Below are positions 27,849-36,020 of a stretch of 64,000 nucleotides of DNA, piece by piece. The DNA comes from Bacteroidota bacterium (GTDB taxonomy: Bacteria > Bacteroidota > Ignavibacteria > UBA10030 > UBA8401): positions 1 through 64,000 of the forward strand of contig JBBAAO010000002.1 of the NCBI GenBank assembly GCA_041658205.1, in the 5' to 3' direction. The notes under the pieces were generated by a model. The model did no database searches. It was not told where the DNA came from and saw only the letters and a program-made list of their open reading frames with translations. The stretch's first letter is position 1. Each line of letters opens with the position of its first letter. Position numbers and translations under genes: made by a program.

Positions 27849-28031
27849 TTACGTACGCCTTTCCTCCGTTGAAGAATTCTGTTCTTTTAATCGACCCGCT
27901 TTTCGCACAGCGTCTTTCAAGAGAAATTCTATCTGGGCGTTGACGCTCCGCAAATCGTCGGCCGCCCATTTTTCCAGAGATGCATAAATATCTTCATCCA
28001 AGCGCAATAAAAATTTTTTCTTTTCACTCAT
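27849..28031 (-). CDS. Small ribbon-helix-helix (Arc-like) DNA-binding protein
   Basis: 60 residues from the ATG at 28031. The beta strand KFLLRLDEDIYASLEKWAAD followed by two helices with SVNAQIEFLLKDAVRKAG is the Arc/MetJ ribbon-helix-helix pattern. The frame is open to 28082, overlapping the upstream gene, but homologous proteins begin at the MSEKKK position. Probably an autoregulator of the operon with the Tubby-like and SPFH genes. An isolated RHH beside a larger gene could also be an antitoxin, but no toxin is seen. Confidence 0.76.
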   Translation of the reverse strand: MSEKKKFLLRLDEDIYASLEKWAADDLRSVNAQIEFLLKDAVRKAGRLKEQNSSTEERRT

Positions 28032-28044
28032 AGCCGTTTCATGT

Positions 28045-28560
28045 TCACATTGATGCGCCGTGGGCTTGTTGTCTTCGTTCAAGCATGACGTAATAGACTA
28101 CCATGATAATCCATGGGTTCTTTTCAATCAATTCGGATTCTCGCTCGATCATCACATTGATGGAGGTTTTCCACAACGAAACGCGTTTGAACGAAATCAA
28201 TTTGTTTTTTTGTTGGGAGTAGAGCTCGTTAACCGATTTCCATATTTTAAAAATATATTCAATCCGCTCACCATTGGGAAGCTCGAATGTTCCGCCCCAT
28301 CCCCACTTTTCTACGGAAAATTTTGCGAATGGCAATTGGTTACCCTTTTTTTTGATTTCCAGATTCGATTTCCAAATGCTCGGCTTTTGAAATTCCCATG
28401 TTTCTCCAAATCCTTCAACTACTGCAAGCGTGCTGAACAGTTTGGGATATGTCATCGTCATCAGTACCGTCTCTCCGCTGCGCAATTGATATATGCGTTT
28501 CCAGATAGATGGTTGAACAAGTTGAATCTGTTCTGTGCGATATTGAGAGAGTGTTTTCAT
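28045..28560 (-). CDS. Tubby C-terminal-like / LURP-type beta-barrel protein (tentative)
   Basis: 171 residues from the ATG at 28560. No recognised signal peptide; a hydrophobic helix near the C-terminus (WIIMVVYYVMLERR) could anchor it in the membrane. The body alternates strands of the type LRSGETVLMTMTYPKLF, WEFQKPSIWKSNLEI, WGWGGTFELPNGERIEY and a repeated [IS/L]WK motif (PSIWKR, PSIWKS, KIWKS, VSLWKT). This pattern resembles the Tubby/scramblase-like fold (inference by pattern, not by profile). Found between an SPFH protein and an RHH regulator. Confidence 0.5.
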   Translation of the reverse strand: MKTLSQYRTEQIQLVQPSIWKRIYQLRSGETVLMTMTYPKLFSTLAVVEGFGETWEFQKPSIWKSNLEIKKKGNQLPFAKFSVEKWGWGGTFELPNGERIEYIFKIWKSVNELYSQQKNKLISFKRVSLWKTSINVMIERESELIEKNPWIIMVVYYVMLERRQQAHGASM

Positions 28561-28569
28561 GTTTTGTAT

Positions 28570-28600
28570 GTTGTAGGACATCTCTAAGATGTCCTACAAC
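28570..28600. repeat. GTAGGACATC palindrome, perfect 13-base arms
   Basis: GTTGTAGGACATC (28570-28582) and GATGTCCTACAAC (28588-28600) are perfect complements with a 5-base loop. It separates the SPFH gene from the Tubby-like gene. A shorter relative (GTAGGAC ... GTCCTAC) is at 32734-32758, and a half copy (GTGTCCTACAAC) occurs near 33045. It may slow or divide transcription in this operon. Confidence 0.6.
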
Positions 28601-28609
28601 TTTTTGGTG

Positions 28610-29485
28610 TTATTGATACAATGTACCAGTGTTGATTACCGGCACTGCTTCGTGATCGGATACAAGCGCCACCATTAGATTGTTCACCATGGTTGCTTTT
28701 TTATCTTCGTCCAGCTTCACAATATTTTGCTCCGATAAAATACGCAGTGCGTCCTGAACCATGCCGACTGCACCTTCGACAATTTTCTTTCGAGCAGCAA
28801 TGATTGCTTGTGCCTGCTGCCGTCGCAGCATCGTCTGAGCAATCTCCTGGGCATAGGCAAGATGACTGATGCGTGCTTCGATGATATCAACTCCGGCAAC
28901 CTGCAGACGGGTCTGCACCTGTTTTGTTAATGCCTCTGCAATTTCCAGTGGATTACCACGGAGCGATGCTTTGGTTTCTTCATGAGAATCGTAAGGATAT
29001 TCGGATGCGAGTGCGCGGATTGCTGTTTCACTTTGGATTGCTACGAACTGTTCGTAGTTTTCCACGTCGAACAGCGCGCGAGCTGAGTCGATCACACGAT
29101 ATACTACCACCGCACCGATCTCAATTGGATTACCGTCAAGATCGTTTACTTTAATTCGTTCGCTATTAAAATTATGAATACGGAGAGATACATGTTTTTT
29201 GGTCGCAAACGGATTGGTAAAAAAGAGCCCTGATTCGCGGACCGAACCGACATATTCTCCGAACAACACTAATACACGAGCTTCATTTGGTTGAACAATG
29301 AAGAATCCACCCAAAGAGATAAGATTGATAATTAATAATGGGATAAAGACGATTAACATTGACGGGAGTTCTAATCGGATCATCATCACTAACCAGTAAA
29401 GATTAAAAATGGTCAAACCGATAACGAGAAATAACATCAAATAACCGTTTAATTTTTTACCGCTTTTTTCAACGACTGTTTGCAT
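28610..29485 (-). CDS. SPFH / band-7 domain protein (stomatin-like)
   Basis: 291 residues. Two hydrophobic segments near the N-terminus (~14-36 and ~41-62) form a hairpin anchor, then an SPFH domain (NEARVLVLFGEYVGSVRESGLFFTNPF, VVVYRVIDSARALFDV, then AISHLAYAQEIAQTMLRRQQ region) and a coiled C-terminus. Such proteins form ring-shaped membrane microdomains (flotillin, HflK/C relatives). Upstream AGGAGCTTG-like sequence precedes the start at 29485. It leads the leftward SPFH - Tubby-like - RHH cluster. Confidence 0.86.
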   Translation of the reverse strand: MQTVVEKSGKKLNGYLMLFLVIGLTIFNLYWLVMMIRLELPSMLIVFIPLLIINLISLGGFFIVQPNEARVLVLFGEYVGSVRESGLFFTNPFATKKHVSLRIHNFNSERIKVNDLDGNPIEIGAVVVYRVIDSARALFDVENYEQFVAIQSETAIRALASEYPYDSHEETKASLRGNPLEIAEALTKQVQTRLQVAGVDIIEARISHLAYAQEIAQTMLRRQQAQAIIAARKKIVEGAVGMVQDALRILSEQNIVKLDEDKKATMVNNLMVALVSDHEAVPVINTGTLYQ

Positions 29486-29566
29486 AACAAGCTCCTTTCT
29501 GAGTTTGATATTGTAATGATATCATATGAATATCAAAAAGTCAAGTTAAATTTTTGTTTAAAACAT

Positions 29567-29599
29567 AAATCCCCGAAATCTATGAGATTTTGGGGATTT
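29567..29599. terminator. AAATCCCC hairpin between the SPFH gene and the 957-residue gene
   Basis: AAATCCCC (29567-29574) and GGGGATTT (29592-29599) pair with an inner AAATCT / AGATTT helix. It lies 44 bases beyond the stop of the leftward 957-residue gene and is its probable terminator. The same sequence type appears at 32671 and at 48470. Confidence 0.7.
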
Positions 29600-29642
29600 A
29601 TTTGTATTCCAATGCTTTATTCAAACGGTCAAAAAATGAATT

Positions 29643-32516
29643 CTATCTCACCAATACCATCTTCTTCACTTCGGTAAAATGAGCCGATGTCATTTTATAA
29701 AAATAGATGCCGCTGGAAAGCATAGAAGCATCAAGCTCTGCCGAATAAATACCCGGGGTCTTATAATCATTAATTAAGGTTTTGACTTCTCTTCCAAGTA
29801 TGTCGAATACTTTAATGGTAACAACCGCGGAAACAGGAATTGAGTATTGTATGGTTGTTGTGGGATTAAACGGATTCGGATAATTCTGATAGAGCGAATA
29901 GATTCTCGGTAACGGATTACTCTCGGGAACAGCAAGAGCAACGTCTTTTATCAAAAGTGAATCATAAATACTAATTCCCTTTTTTGTTGTAATTGTAATG
30001 GTGTCTCCCTTTTTTGGTAATCCCTGAATTGGATTATTATGATGAACGTTTATATACCAAGTCAGTCGTTTTTTTTCAAGGATTTTTTCTACCAGATAGA
30101 AATCAGCAAAATTATTTGATTGTGCGACATACGCAAATTCAATTCTTTCTTGAGATTTCTTATCGACAATAGCTACGTCAATAGATTCTTTTGGTGTTGT
30201 ATATCCCAAATATGGTTTAAGATCTATTGTCCTACTCTTAACACCATAAATTATCTGATAATCAATGGGTTTCGGATATCCATAAACCACGTTTGAGTTT
30301 GTGTCCGGTATTTGGACGGTTCTAAAATAAATATTGGGGGAAATTGAGTCTTTTCTGCTCCAATACGATGTATCGTATTTCGTAATATCATCATCAATAG
30401 ATAATCGCAATCCGGCAAAAACTGGTGATTCTGTCTTATTCAATAACTCTACGTTGGAAAGTATGGGGATATTTTTTGTCTTGTTATAAACAGAGAGAGT
30501 TTTAGGTTTATTATGTGAAGTATCCACAAAAGAGATAACGTATGTTTCCGCCGTTGTTTGAGATTTATCTACCACTGTTATTTTAACTTTTGACTGGTTT
30601 GTGCCGGATAACGAAGTAATATTTGAATTTGCAATTCCGTTGCGAGGAGTGTTCTTGACAAATGTATCTGTTGAATCACTCCATATACTGTTTCCGTCAC
30701 TAATATCAATTTTCAGTCTGAATTTCTCACTGTTTGGCATCTTTCCCAAATTGATTTGAAGGTTTTGTTCTACGGTGTCTGAAGTAATTGATGGTTGTTC
30801 GGCAATAGTAAATCCTTCTCCGAGAGAATAGGATATATTTGCCAATAAATTTTTATTGTCAGGATCACCGACTAATATTCGTAAAGAAAGTATGCCGTTT
30901 TTTACTGTGTCGACACTCTTTAAGTCGGACAATATTTTTATAAACGGTGTACCGTTTCCGACATTGTTGATGGAGAAATATTTTTTGTTTTCCAGGTATG
31001 TACTATAAACACCCGAAGCATTTTTAATAAATAATCTTAGTTTGCCAAACGAACAATCTCCGTATTGAGCGGTATTCCACGAATAATTTCCATTATTGGG
31101 GATATCTTCGGCTACTGTTTGCCAATTTTTCCCTGCGTCGGGGCTAAAATAGATATCTACGGTTTCGGTAGGATTGTTGCTCGGCCATTGAATTGACATA
31201 TTTCCCGAGAGAGACTGAACTATTTCAAATTGTGGTATTGACGAATGCGAAATGGTTGCAGTAATATTAAAATTATTTTTTGCTAACAGTCTTCCAAGTT
31301 TTATTTTCTGAAAGATCTCGTTGGGCGAATATCCGTATGCGATGGCGGAAACGATTCGTTTTTTTTGTTTTGAATTTTTCGATTTTAGTGAAAAGTATTT
31401 TGAACCAAACAGATAATCACCATCATGTCCCATAGTAGCTACTGTATCATTGACGATACTTTGAGGAGATTTATAAGAACCGGGAATAAAATGTTTCCAC
31501 ATTTCTTCATCCGATCCTATAGGTATATTATTCGCCGGTGTAAAATATAAATAGCTTGCAATAAGACCATTACTATCTGATTCTAAAAAGCCTTCTCCGG
31601 TTTTTCCTACTGGTCCGCTCCAGAAAGGGTTTCGTGAAACGTTATCACCAAAATCGCCGGCTATAACAACGTTTTCTTTTTTGTAGAGTATCGAATAATC
31701 GTCGTCGTATTCGTTAAAGTTTTGATTACCCGTAAGTCCAATTAAGGTGCCATTTAAATATCCAAAAAATACTTTCTGATAATCATAAGAGCTTTCGTTT
31801 GTAATATCGTATACTCTAAAAAAAATGTCGTTGAATAATGGATGATTATACTGAAGGTATCGGACATCGACTCGTATTCCCTGGCCTTTTCGTTCGAGAT
31901 TTAACGTGTCTGGTTTATACACCGCCTTATAGGAATTGTAGATTGCGGACGAAAACCGTTCATCGTTTTGATCATCCATTTGAAAATATGATTCAAGATC
32001 GGCAACGATTTCATTATTCCCATTAATACCCTTCCAGTTGTTTCCCCATAAAATTGGCCATGTTGTAGGGTCGTTGCTTATTGCTATACTTTTTTTATCG
32101 GGGTTGAAGAATCCATCTACTGGCATAAAAGAGAATGGTTTGCCACCGCCCGATTTATCGTCTGTATCAAAAACTGAAGCAGGCCGAGTAATAGGACAAG
32201 TAATAACTGAGTGAATGGTGTCTGGTTTTCCATCGTTATTATAATCTTTTATCGGCAGTTCGATTCCAAGAAAAAAACTGTTGTCTCCTATATAACCATT
32301 TGATTCTTTTAACCATGCTCCTCGTGGCCGATTATCGGTCGGTTGGCCTATCACTCCCCAATTTCCGAAAACGGTTTTAATATTGTTTCCATTCATGACC
32401 GCTGATTTATAAAAGGCGGATCCGCTTTGCTGGGCAGAGGTGAATGAAATCAGCAAGAGTAAGGAGAGGCTTAAATTTTTCAAAAAAACTCCATTTAGTA
32501 AATCAAATATGTTCAA
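29643..32516 (-). CDS. Large secreted protein with C-terminal T9SS-type sorting domain
   Basis: 957 residues with a signal peptide (LSLSLLLLISFTSAQ). The final ~80 residues are a classic secretion tail: YQNYPNPFNPTTTIQYSIP, then VFDILGREVKTL and GIYFYKMTSAHFTEVKKMVLV. The long N-terminal part (~60-420) has no recognised domain; Ig-like beta domains follow in the middle (~520-640). It should be carried to the cell surface by type IX secretion and probably cleaved. Beside the ATG at 32516, a TTG at ~32483 with GGAG just ahead would start exactly at the signal peptide, so the N-terminus is uncertain. The gene appears AT-rich compared with the core genes. Confidence 0.8.
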   Translation of the reverse strand: MNIFDLLNGVFLKNLSLSLLLLISFTSAQQSGSAFYKSAVMNGNNIKTVFGNWGVIGQPTDNRPRGAWLKESNGYIGDNSFFLGIELPIKDYNNDGKPDTIHSVITCPITRPASVFDTDDKSGGGKPFSFMPVDGFFNPDKKSIAISNDPTTWPILWGNNWKGINGNNEIVADLESYFQMDDQNDERFSSAIYNSYKAVYKPDTLNLERKGQGIRVDVRYLQYNHPLFNDIFFRVYDITNESSYDYQKVFFGYLNGTLIGLTGNQNFNEYDDDYSILYKKENVVIAGDFGDNVSRNPFWSGPVGKTGEGFLESDSNGLIASYLYFTPANNIPIGSDEEMWKHFIPGSYKSPQSIVNDTVATMGHDGDYLFGSKYFSLKSKNSKQKKRIVSAIAYGYSPNEIFQKIKLGRLLAKNNFNITATISHSSIPQFEIVQSLSGNMSIQWPSNNPTETVDIYFSPDAGKNWQTVAEDIPNNGNYSWNTAQYGDCSFGKLRLFIKNASGVYSTYLENKKYFSINNVGNGTPFIKILSDLKSVDTVKNGILSLRILVGDPDNKNLLANISYSLGEGFTIAEQPSITSDTVEQNLQINLGKMPNSEKFRLKIDISDGNSIWSDSTDTFVKNTPRNGIANSNITSLSGTNQSKVKITVVDKSQTTAETYVISFVDTSHNKPKTLSVYNKTKNIPILSNVELLNKTESPVFAGLRLSIDDDITKYDTSYWSRKDSISPNIYFRTVQIPDTNSNVVYGYPKPIDYQIIYGVKSRTIDLKPYLGYTTPKESIDVAIVDKKSQERIEFAYVAQSNNFADFYLVEKILEKKRLTWYINVHHNNPIQGLPKKGDTITITTKKGISIYDSLLIKDVALAVPESNPLPRIYSLYQNYPNPFNPTTTIQYSIPVSAVVTIKVFDILGREVKTLINDYKTPGIYSAELDASMLSSGIYFYKMTSAHFTEVKKMVLVR

Positions 32517-32670
32517 TATAGTATTACCTTCTAAGCATAAAAATAACGTGAATACGGGATGCTTGGGTTGCGGTAATTATTACTGTGCTCTGTATACATA
32601 TACTCTCCGTTGATCAATTTTTGGAGGTTTCTTATAAATATATTTTTTTCCATTTACTCTAAAAATAAAA

Positions 32671-32698
32671 ATCCCCTAAATCTTTCGATTTGGGGGAT
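32671..32698. terminator. ATCCCC hairpin
   Basis: ATCCCCTAAATC (32671-32682) pairs with GATTTGGGGGAT (32687-32698) with a single G-T pair; loop TTTC. It is ~70 bases downstream of the leftward small gene at 32771 and upstream of the large secreted protein gene, so it can end transcription of the former. It belongs to the same hairpin type as 29567-29599. Confidence 0.6.
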
Positions 32699-32733
32699 AA
32701 GATTTGTAACTCTTGTTTACTTGTTTATCAGAT

Positions 32734-32758
32734 GTAGGACGCTTCAGGGGTGTCCTAC
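32734..32758. repeat. GTAGGAC / GTCCTAC inverted repeat
   Basis: Arms GTAGGAC (32734-32740) and GTCCTAC (32752-32758) with an 11-base loop, 12 bases past the stop of the small gene at 32771. It is a shorter relative of the palindrome at 28570. Confidence 0.5.
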
Positions 32759-32770
32759 GTCTGTTTTTAA

Positions 32771-32989
32771 TTATAGCTCAACAAAATCATAGAACTGCAC
32801 TTTAATATCAAATTCCTGTCCTGGCTTGTAATGCTGTTCAAATTTTCCGGGGAGTGGTTTCACCACTTTTACGGTAGCCCAGCATCCCTGCGCTTTTTCG
32901 ATTGTCGCTTCGTACAATGGAACTTCGTTCAATACGCAAGTATAGGTCTTACCGATTTCGGGAGCGTTTTTTAATTCGTGAGTATGCAT
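32771..32989 (-). CDS. Small conserved protein, unknown function
   Basis: 72 residues from the ATG at 32989 (frame open to 33019, but that would overlap the long palindrome at 33008-33038). It reads as a compact beta-rich domain: GKTYTCVLNEVPLYEATIEKAQGCWATVKVVKPLPGKFEQHY, with no signal peptide and one Cys. It may be an OB- or SH3-like fold (guess from strand spacing). Cytoplasmic and isolated between palindromes. Confidence 0.55.
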   Translation of the reverse strand: MHTHELKNAPEIGKTYTCVLNEVPLYEATIEKAQGCWATVKVVKPLPGKFEQHYKPGQEFDIKVQFYDFVEL

Positions 32990-33007
32990 AGATTTTTGTT
33001 TAGAATT

Positions 33008-33038
33008 TCTCGTTCCCAAGCAAAGCTTGGGAACGAGA
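33008..33038. repeat. CTCGTTCC-type palindrome, perfect 14-base arms
   Basis: TCTCGTTCCCAAGC (33008-33021) and GCTTGGGAACGAGA (33025-33038) with loop AAA form a very stable hairpin, 26 bases beyond the stop of the leftward envelope gene at 33064. The outer arms equal those of the palindrome at 2388-2416. Directly beside it at ~33045 is GTGTCCTACAAC, half of the GTAGGACA family. Confidence 0.65.
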
Positions 33039-33063
33039 TTGAAGGTGTCCTACAACTTCTTGT

Positions 33064-34284
33064 TTATGCCGTTGGTGCTGGTTTTTGTTTCATTCTTCCA
33101 TAGACAATATATGCCAAAGCAATAACAAAGAGTCCAATCAGCGAATACAACATCCAGTTGGACGGTTTCACTTTGGAATACCAGAGCTGCACCTTGGTAT
33201 CAATATCCGCAACGTTGGCATCCGTGATCATGCTGTTTTCTTTCATCACGGGAACCCAGACCGGTTTCAATTCTTCGCTCCAGATTTTGACAAATGCCTG
33301 ATAAGCATCGTACGGATCGGCATCGCTCTTTTTCTCTGCGCCGGTGATCTGGTCATCAATAAAGCGAGCAAGTGCGGGATGAATTTCATTTGCACTCATA
33401 ATTGGTGCTACGGGAAGTTTTGCGCTGGAGAAAAGATTGTTTAAAGCTTTCCAGAACGACTCGTCAACTTTCGCGCGCCATTGAATAATCATCGTATCAA
33501 TCGCCGGTATTTCGCGTGCTTTTTCTTTATTGGAAAGGTACGCATCGCCGATCATTTTTTTCACGCCGTTCCAGCTTGATTCGAACTTGCGTTGTTCGGC
33601 GTACAGTTTTGCAACATCGGATCCGGACAATAATGTGGAGGAGAGGAATTCGATATTATCCGCCGCGGCACGTTTCACGTTAGACAGCACATTGCTTCGT
33701 TCAAGTTTTGCCTGCTGGCTTTTTTGCACATCGCCTGTCGGCTGAATGTTCTTATCGTACTGCAGAAACAGACTATCCACCAAGGCAAAGATTGCTCTGT
33801 CTCGTTTTGCAATATTGGTCCTGAGCGTGGTAACCACTTTTTGCAGTGAGTCGCGCTCTGCTTTTGCTTCCTTCAGTTGTGCAAGAAGCGAAGTATTTTC
33901 GCCGGAAAGTGTGTTCACTTGATCGGTGAGCGTAGCAACCTGGGTTTCCAATTCGGCAATACGTGCGGCGCTTTCACCGATCGCTTTTATTTTTTGTTCT
34001 GAATAAGTGAATTGCGCTTTTAATTTTTCAATGCTTGCATCAAAATCATCCGGGAATAATGCTTTGTTTAAAAATTCACGGTGCGGTTTGTAATCTGCTT
34101 CAAACGCATTTACTTTTTCGCCTACCGCGGCAATTTTCTCCGGCGTATCAGCTTCGCTGATTGATTTCAGCATTCCTTTATACTCTTTTTCGAAATCTCT
34201 TTTCACTTCTGAATTTGAACGCTCTTGAGCTGATGAGAATGTAAACAGGAACACGCTCAACAGGATTATAAAGTTTTGTTTCAT
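33064..34284 (-). CDS. Envelope protein with coiled coil and C-terminal membrane anchor (paralogue 1)
   Basis: 406 residues. An N-terminal signal peptide (FIILLSVFLFTFSSAQ) is followed by a conserved region EADYKPHREFLNKALFPDDF, a coiled coil (~100-170, IAELETQVATLTDQVNTLSG), then RAIFALVDSLFLQYD and RKFESSWNGVKKM. One C-terminal membrane helix (WMLYSLIGLFVIALAYIVYG) ends in a short basic tail. It is a tandem paralogue of the next gene upstream, with the same block order. Good SD (GTAGGAGGAG) before the ATG. Function unknown; the architecture suggests a periplasmic structural or tethering protein. Confidence 0.72.
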   Translation of the reverse strand: MKQNFIILLSVFLFTFSSAQERSNSEVKRDFEKEYKGMLKSISEADTPEKIAAVGEKVNAFEADYKPHREFLNKALFPDDFDASIEKLKAQFTYSEQKIKAIGESAARIAELETQVATLTDQVNTLSGENTSLLAQLKEAKAERDSLQKVVTTLRTNIAKRDRAIFALVDSLFLQYDKNIQPTGDVQKSQQAKLERSNVLSNVKRAAADNIEFLSSTLLSGSDVAKLYAEQRKFESSWNGVKKMIGDAYLSNKEKAREIPAIDTMIIQWRAKVDESFWKALNNLFSSAKLPVAPIMSANEIHPALARFIDDQITGAEKKSDADPYDAYQAFVKIWSEELKPVWVPVMKENSMITDANVADIDTKVQLWYSKVKPSNWMLYSLIGLFVIALAYIVYGRMKQKPAPTA

Positions 34285-34332
34285 CTACTCCTCCTACAGA
34301 TATGTGGATGGTTGATGGATCATGAATAATAA

Positions 34333-35526
34333 TTATGCGGACCGCTTCCGCGTTCCAAGATAGATTCCTGCCAAAATTGCGATGAGTAAAGCCCCAATGA
34401 GAATATACGACAAGGTGCTGTCTTCAATCGGTTTCATTCCCGCAGCCCATGTTTTGGTCTTAGCGTCGATCTCTGCCATTTGTTCTTCGGTAAACAATCC
34501 GTGCCGCATCATTACCGGAATCCATGACGGTTTTAATTTGCTTCCCCATGTCTTGTAGGCAAATGCTTCAAAAACGATTGTTTGTTCTGCCGAACTTCTC
34601 TGTGCAGTATTCTGTATCTCGCTGTCAATGAATTTGATAATATTGGCGTACATTTCTTCGCCGTTATTAAACGGAGTGATGGAAAGTTTTTCGGAAGCAA
34701 AGATTTCGTTTAAACCCTTCCAAAACACCCCTTCCGTCATTGTTCTCCAGTTGGCAATTAAGCCATTGATTTCGGAAACTTCTTTCCCCTGAAGCGACGT
34801 AGGAACATATGCTTTAGAGAGTTTTTGCCCGACCCCTTTCCAGGATGATTCGAATCGACGCTGCTCGTTTAACAACTGAGGGATCTGTTGCGGCGAGAAC
34901 GAGGCAGACGAAAGAAACATCATGTTGTCGCTGACAGAACGCTTGATGCTGGCGACAACATTTTTCTTTTCCAAGATAGAAAGTTTTTTCATATCTGTAC
35001 CGGAAATCTGATCCGTATCATATTTAACAAACAGACTGTCCACAAGTGCAAAGACCGCTTCGTCCCGTTTTTGGATATCATCCTGAAGCAGTGCGATTGC
35101 TTTCTTTAAAGAGGCAAGCTCTGCTTGCGCTTTTGTTAACTGTGAACGGAGTGATGCATTCTCTTCTTTTAAGGATTGCACTTGATCCGTCAACGATGCG
35201 ATCTCTTTTTCCAATTGCAAAGCAAGGATTTTTTTCTCGGCCAGTTCTTTCGATTTCTTTAATCGATCAATTAATCCGTCATATCCGTCCGGAAAGACCG
35301 CTTTGTTTAAGAATTCCTGGTGCGGTTTAAACTCAGCTTCAAAGGTTGCAACATCTTTTAACAGCAGCGTCAATGTTGCTTCGTTTTCGGCACCATTTAA
35401 ATTCTTTGTTAGAAGGATAAAACGCGTCTCAAAATCCCGTTTGATATCGGATTGCGTACGCTCTTGAGCATTCATCCCGCTGATGAATAGGACAACGCCT
35501 GCGAGGAGAATGATTCCCTTCTTCAT
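34333..35526 (-). CDS. Envelope protein with coiled coil and C-terminal membrane anchor (paralogue 2)
   Basis: 397 residues with the same plan as its downstream neighbour: signal peptide (ILLAGVVLFISGMNAQ), EAEFKPHQEFLNKAVFPDGYD, coiled coil (LEKEIASLTDQVQSLKEENA), EAVFALVDSLFVKYD, RFESSWKGVGQKL, and a final membrane helix (LSYILIGALLIAILAGIYLG). The first codon overlaps the upstream lipoprotein stop by four bases and has GGAGGG ahead, so translation is coupled. The paralogues differ widely outside the shared blocks, so the duplication is old. Unknown function. Confidence 0.72.
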   Translation of the reverse strand: MKKGIILLAGVVLFISGMNAQERTQSDIKRDFETRFILLTKNLNGAENEATLTLLLKDVATFEAEFKPHQEFLNKAVFPDGYDGLIDRLKKSKELAEKKILALQLEKEIASLTDQVQSLKEENASLRSQLTKAQAELASLKKAIALLQDDIQKRDEAVFALVDSLFVKYDTDQISGTDMKKLSILEKKNVVASIKRSVSDNMMFLSSASFSPQQIPQLLNEQRRFESSWKGVGQKLSKAYVPTSLQGKEVSEINGLIANWRTMTEGVFWKGLNEIFASEKLSITPFNNGEEMYANIIKFIDSEIQNTAQRSSAEQTIVFEAFAYKTWGSKLKPSWIPVMMRHGLFTEEQMAEIDAKTKTWAAGMKPIEDSTLSYILIGALLIAILAGIYLGTRKRSA

Positions 35527-35993
35527 TTTTTCCCTCCGACCGGTTGTGCGCCTCCCTTAGTCAGCTGAAATTTATCTTTTCCGTTCCACAGTTCAACATA
35601 AGTATCTTTCTGATCGAACTTTGGATCGTCCATCGTTTTTTCTACGGAAATCACCAATGTATTACTCACCGAGAGTGCGCCGTCGCCTTGTGCAAGCACA
35701 TAAACATTTTTGAATTTTTTGCCGGTCAAGTAATAGAAGCCTGCTTTGTCTCTGATTAACCGGATTTCTTTGGTGTCTTTTGCTGCTGCGGAATCAGTTG
35801 CAAATTCTTTCGCCAACAACGCCGTTACATTAAATGCAACGCTGTATCGTTTTGCATCGACCATTCCTTTTGCGCCAACTTCAACAATCTCTTCCGCTGC
35901 CCATGCAAAATCCGCCGGTTGCAATTGCAACGATGAACAACCAATAATTGTCAACGATGCGATAATGCTGATCAGAACGAGAACTTTTTTCAT
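35523..35993 (-). CDS. Lipoprotein of the gyrA-downstream envelope operon
   Basis: 156 residues. Lipobox LTIIGC (Cys at ~19) after a hydrophobic signal, then a mixed alpha/beta domain of unknown family (SLQLQPADFAWAAEEIVEVG, later FKNVYVLAQGDGALSVSNTL). Strong AAGGAG before the ATG. First gene of a three-gene leftward operon lying directly after gyrA (27-base gap). Likely a partner of the two coiled-coil membrane proteins on the periplasmic side. Confidence 0.68.
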   Translation of the reverse strand: MKKVLVLISIIASLTIIGCSSLQLQPADFAWAAEEIVEVGAKGMVDAKRYSVAFNVTALLAKEFATDSAAAKDTKEIRLIRDKAGFYYLTGKKFKNVYVLAQGDGALSVSNTLVISVEKTMDDPKFDQKDTYVELWNGKDKFQLTKGGAQPVGGKK

Positions 35994-36020
35994 AATGCTT
36001 CTCCTTGAATGATTAAGAAA

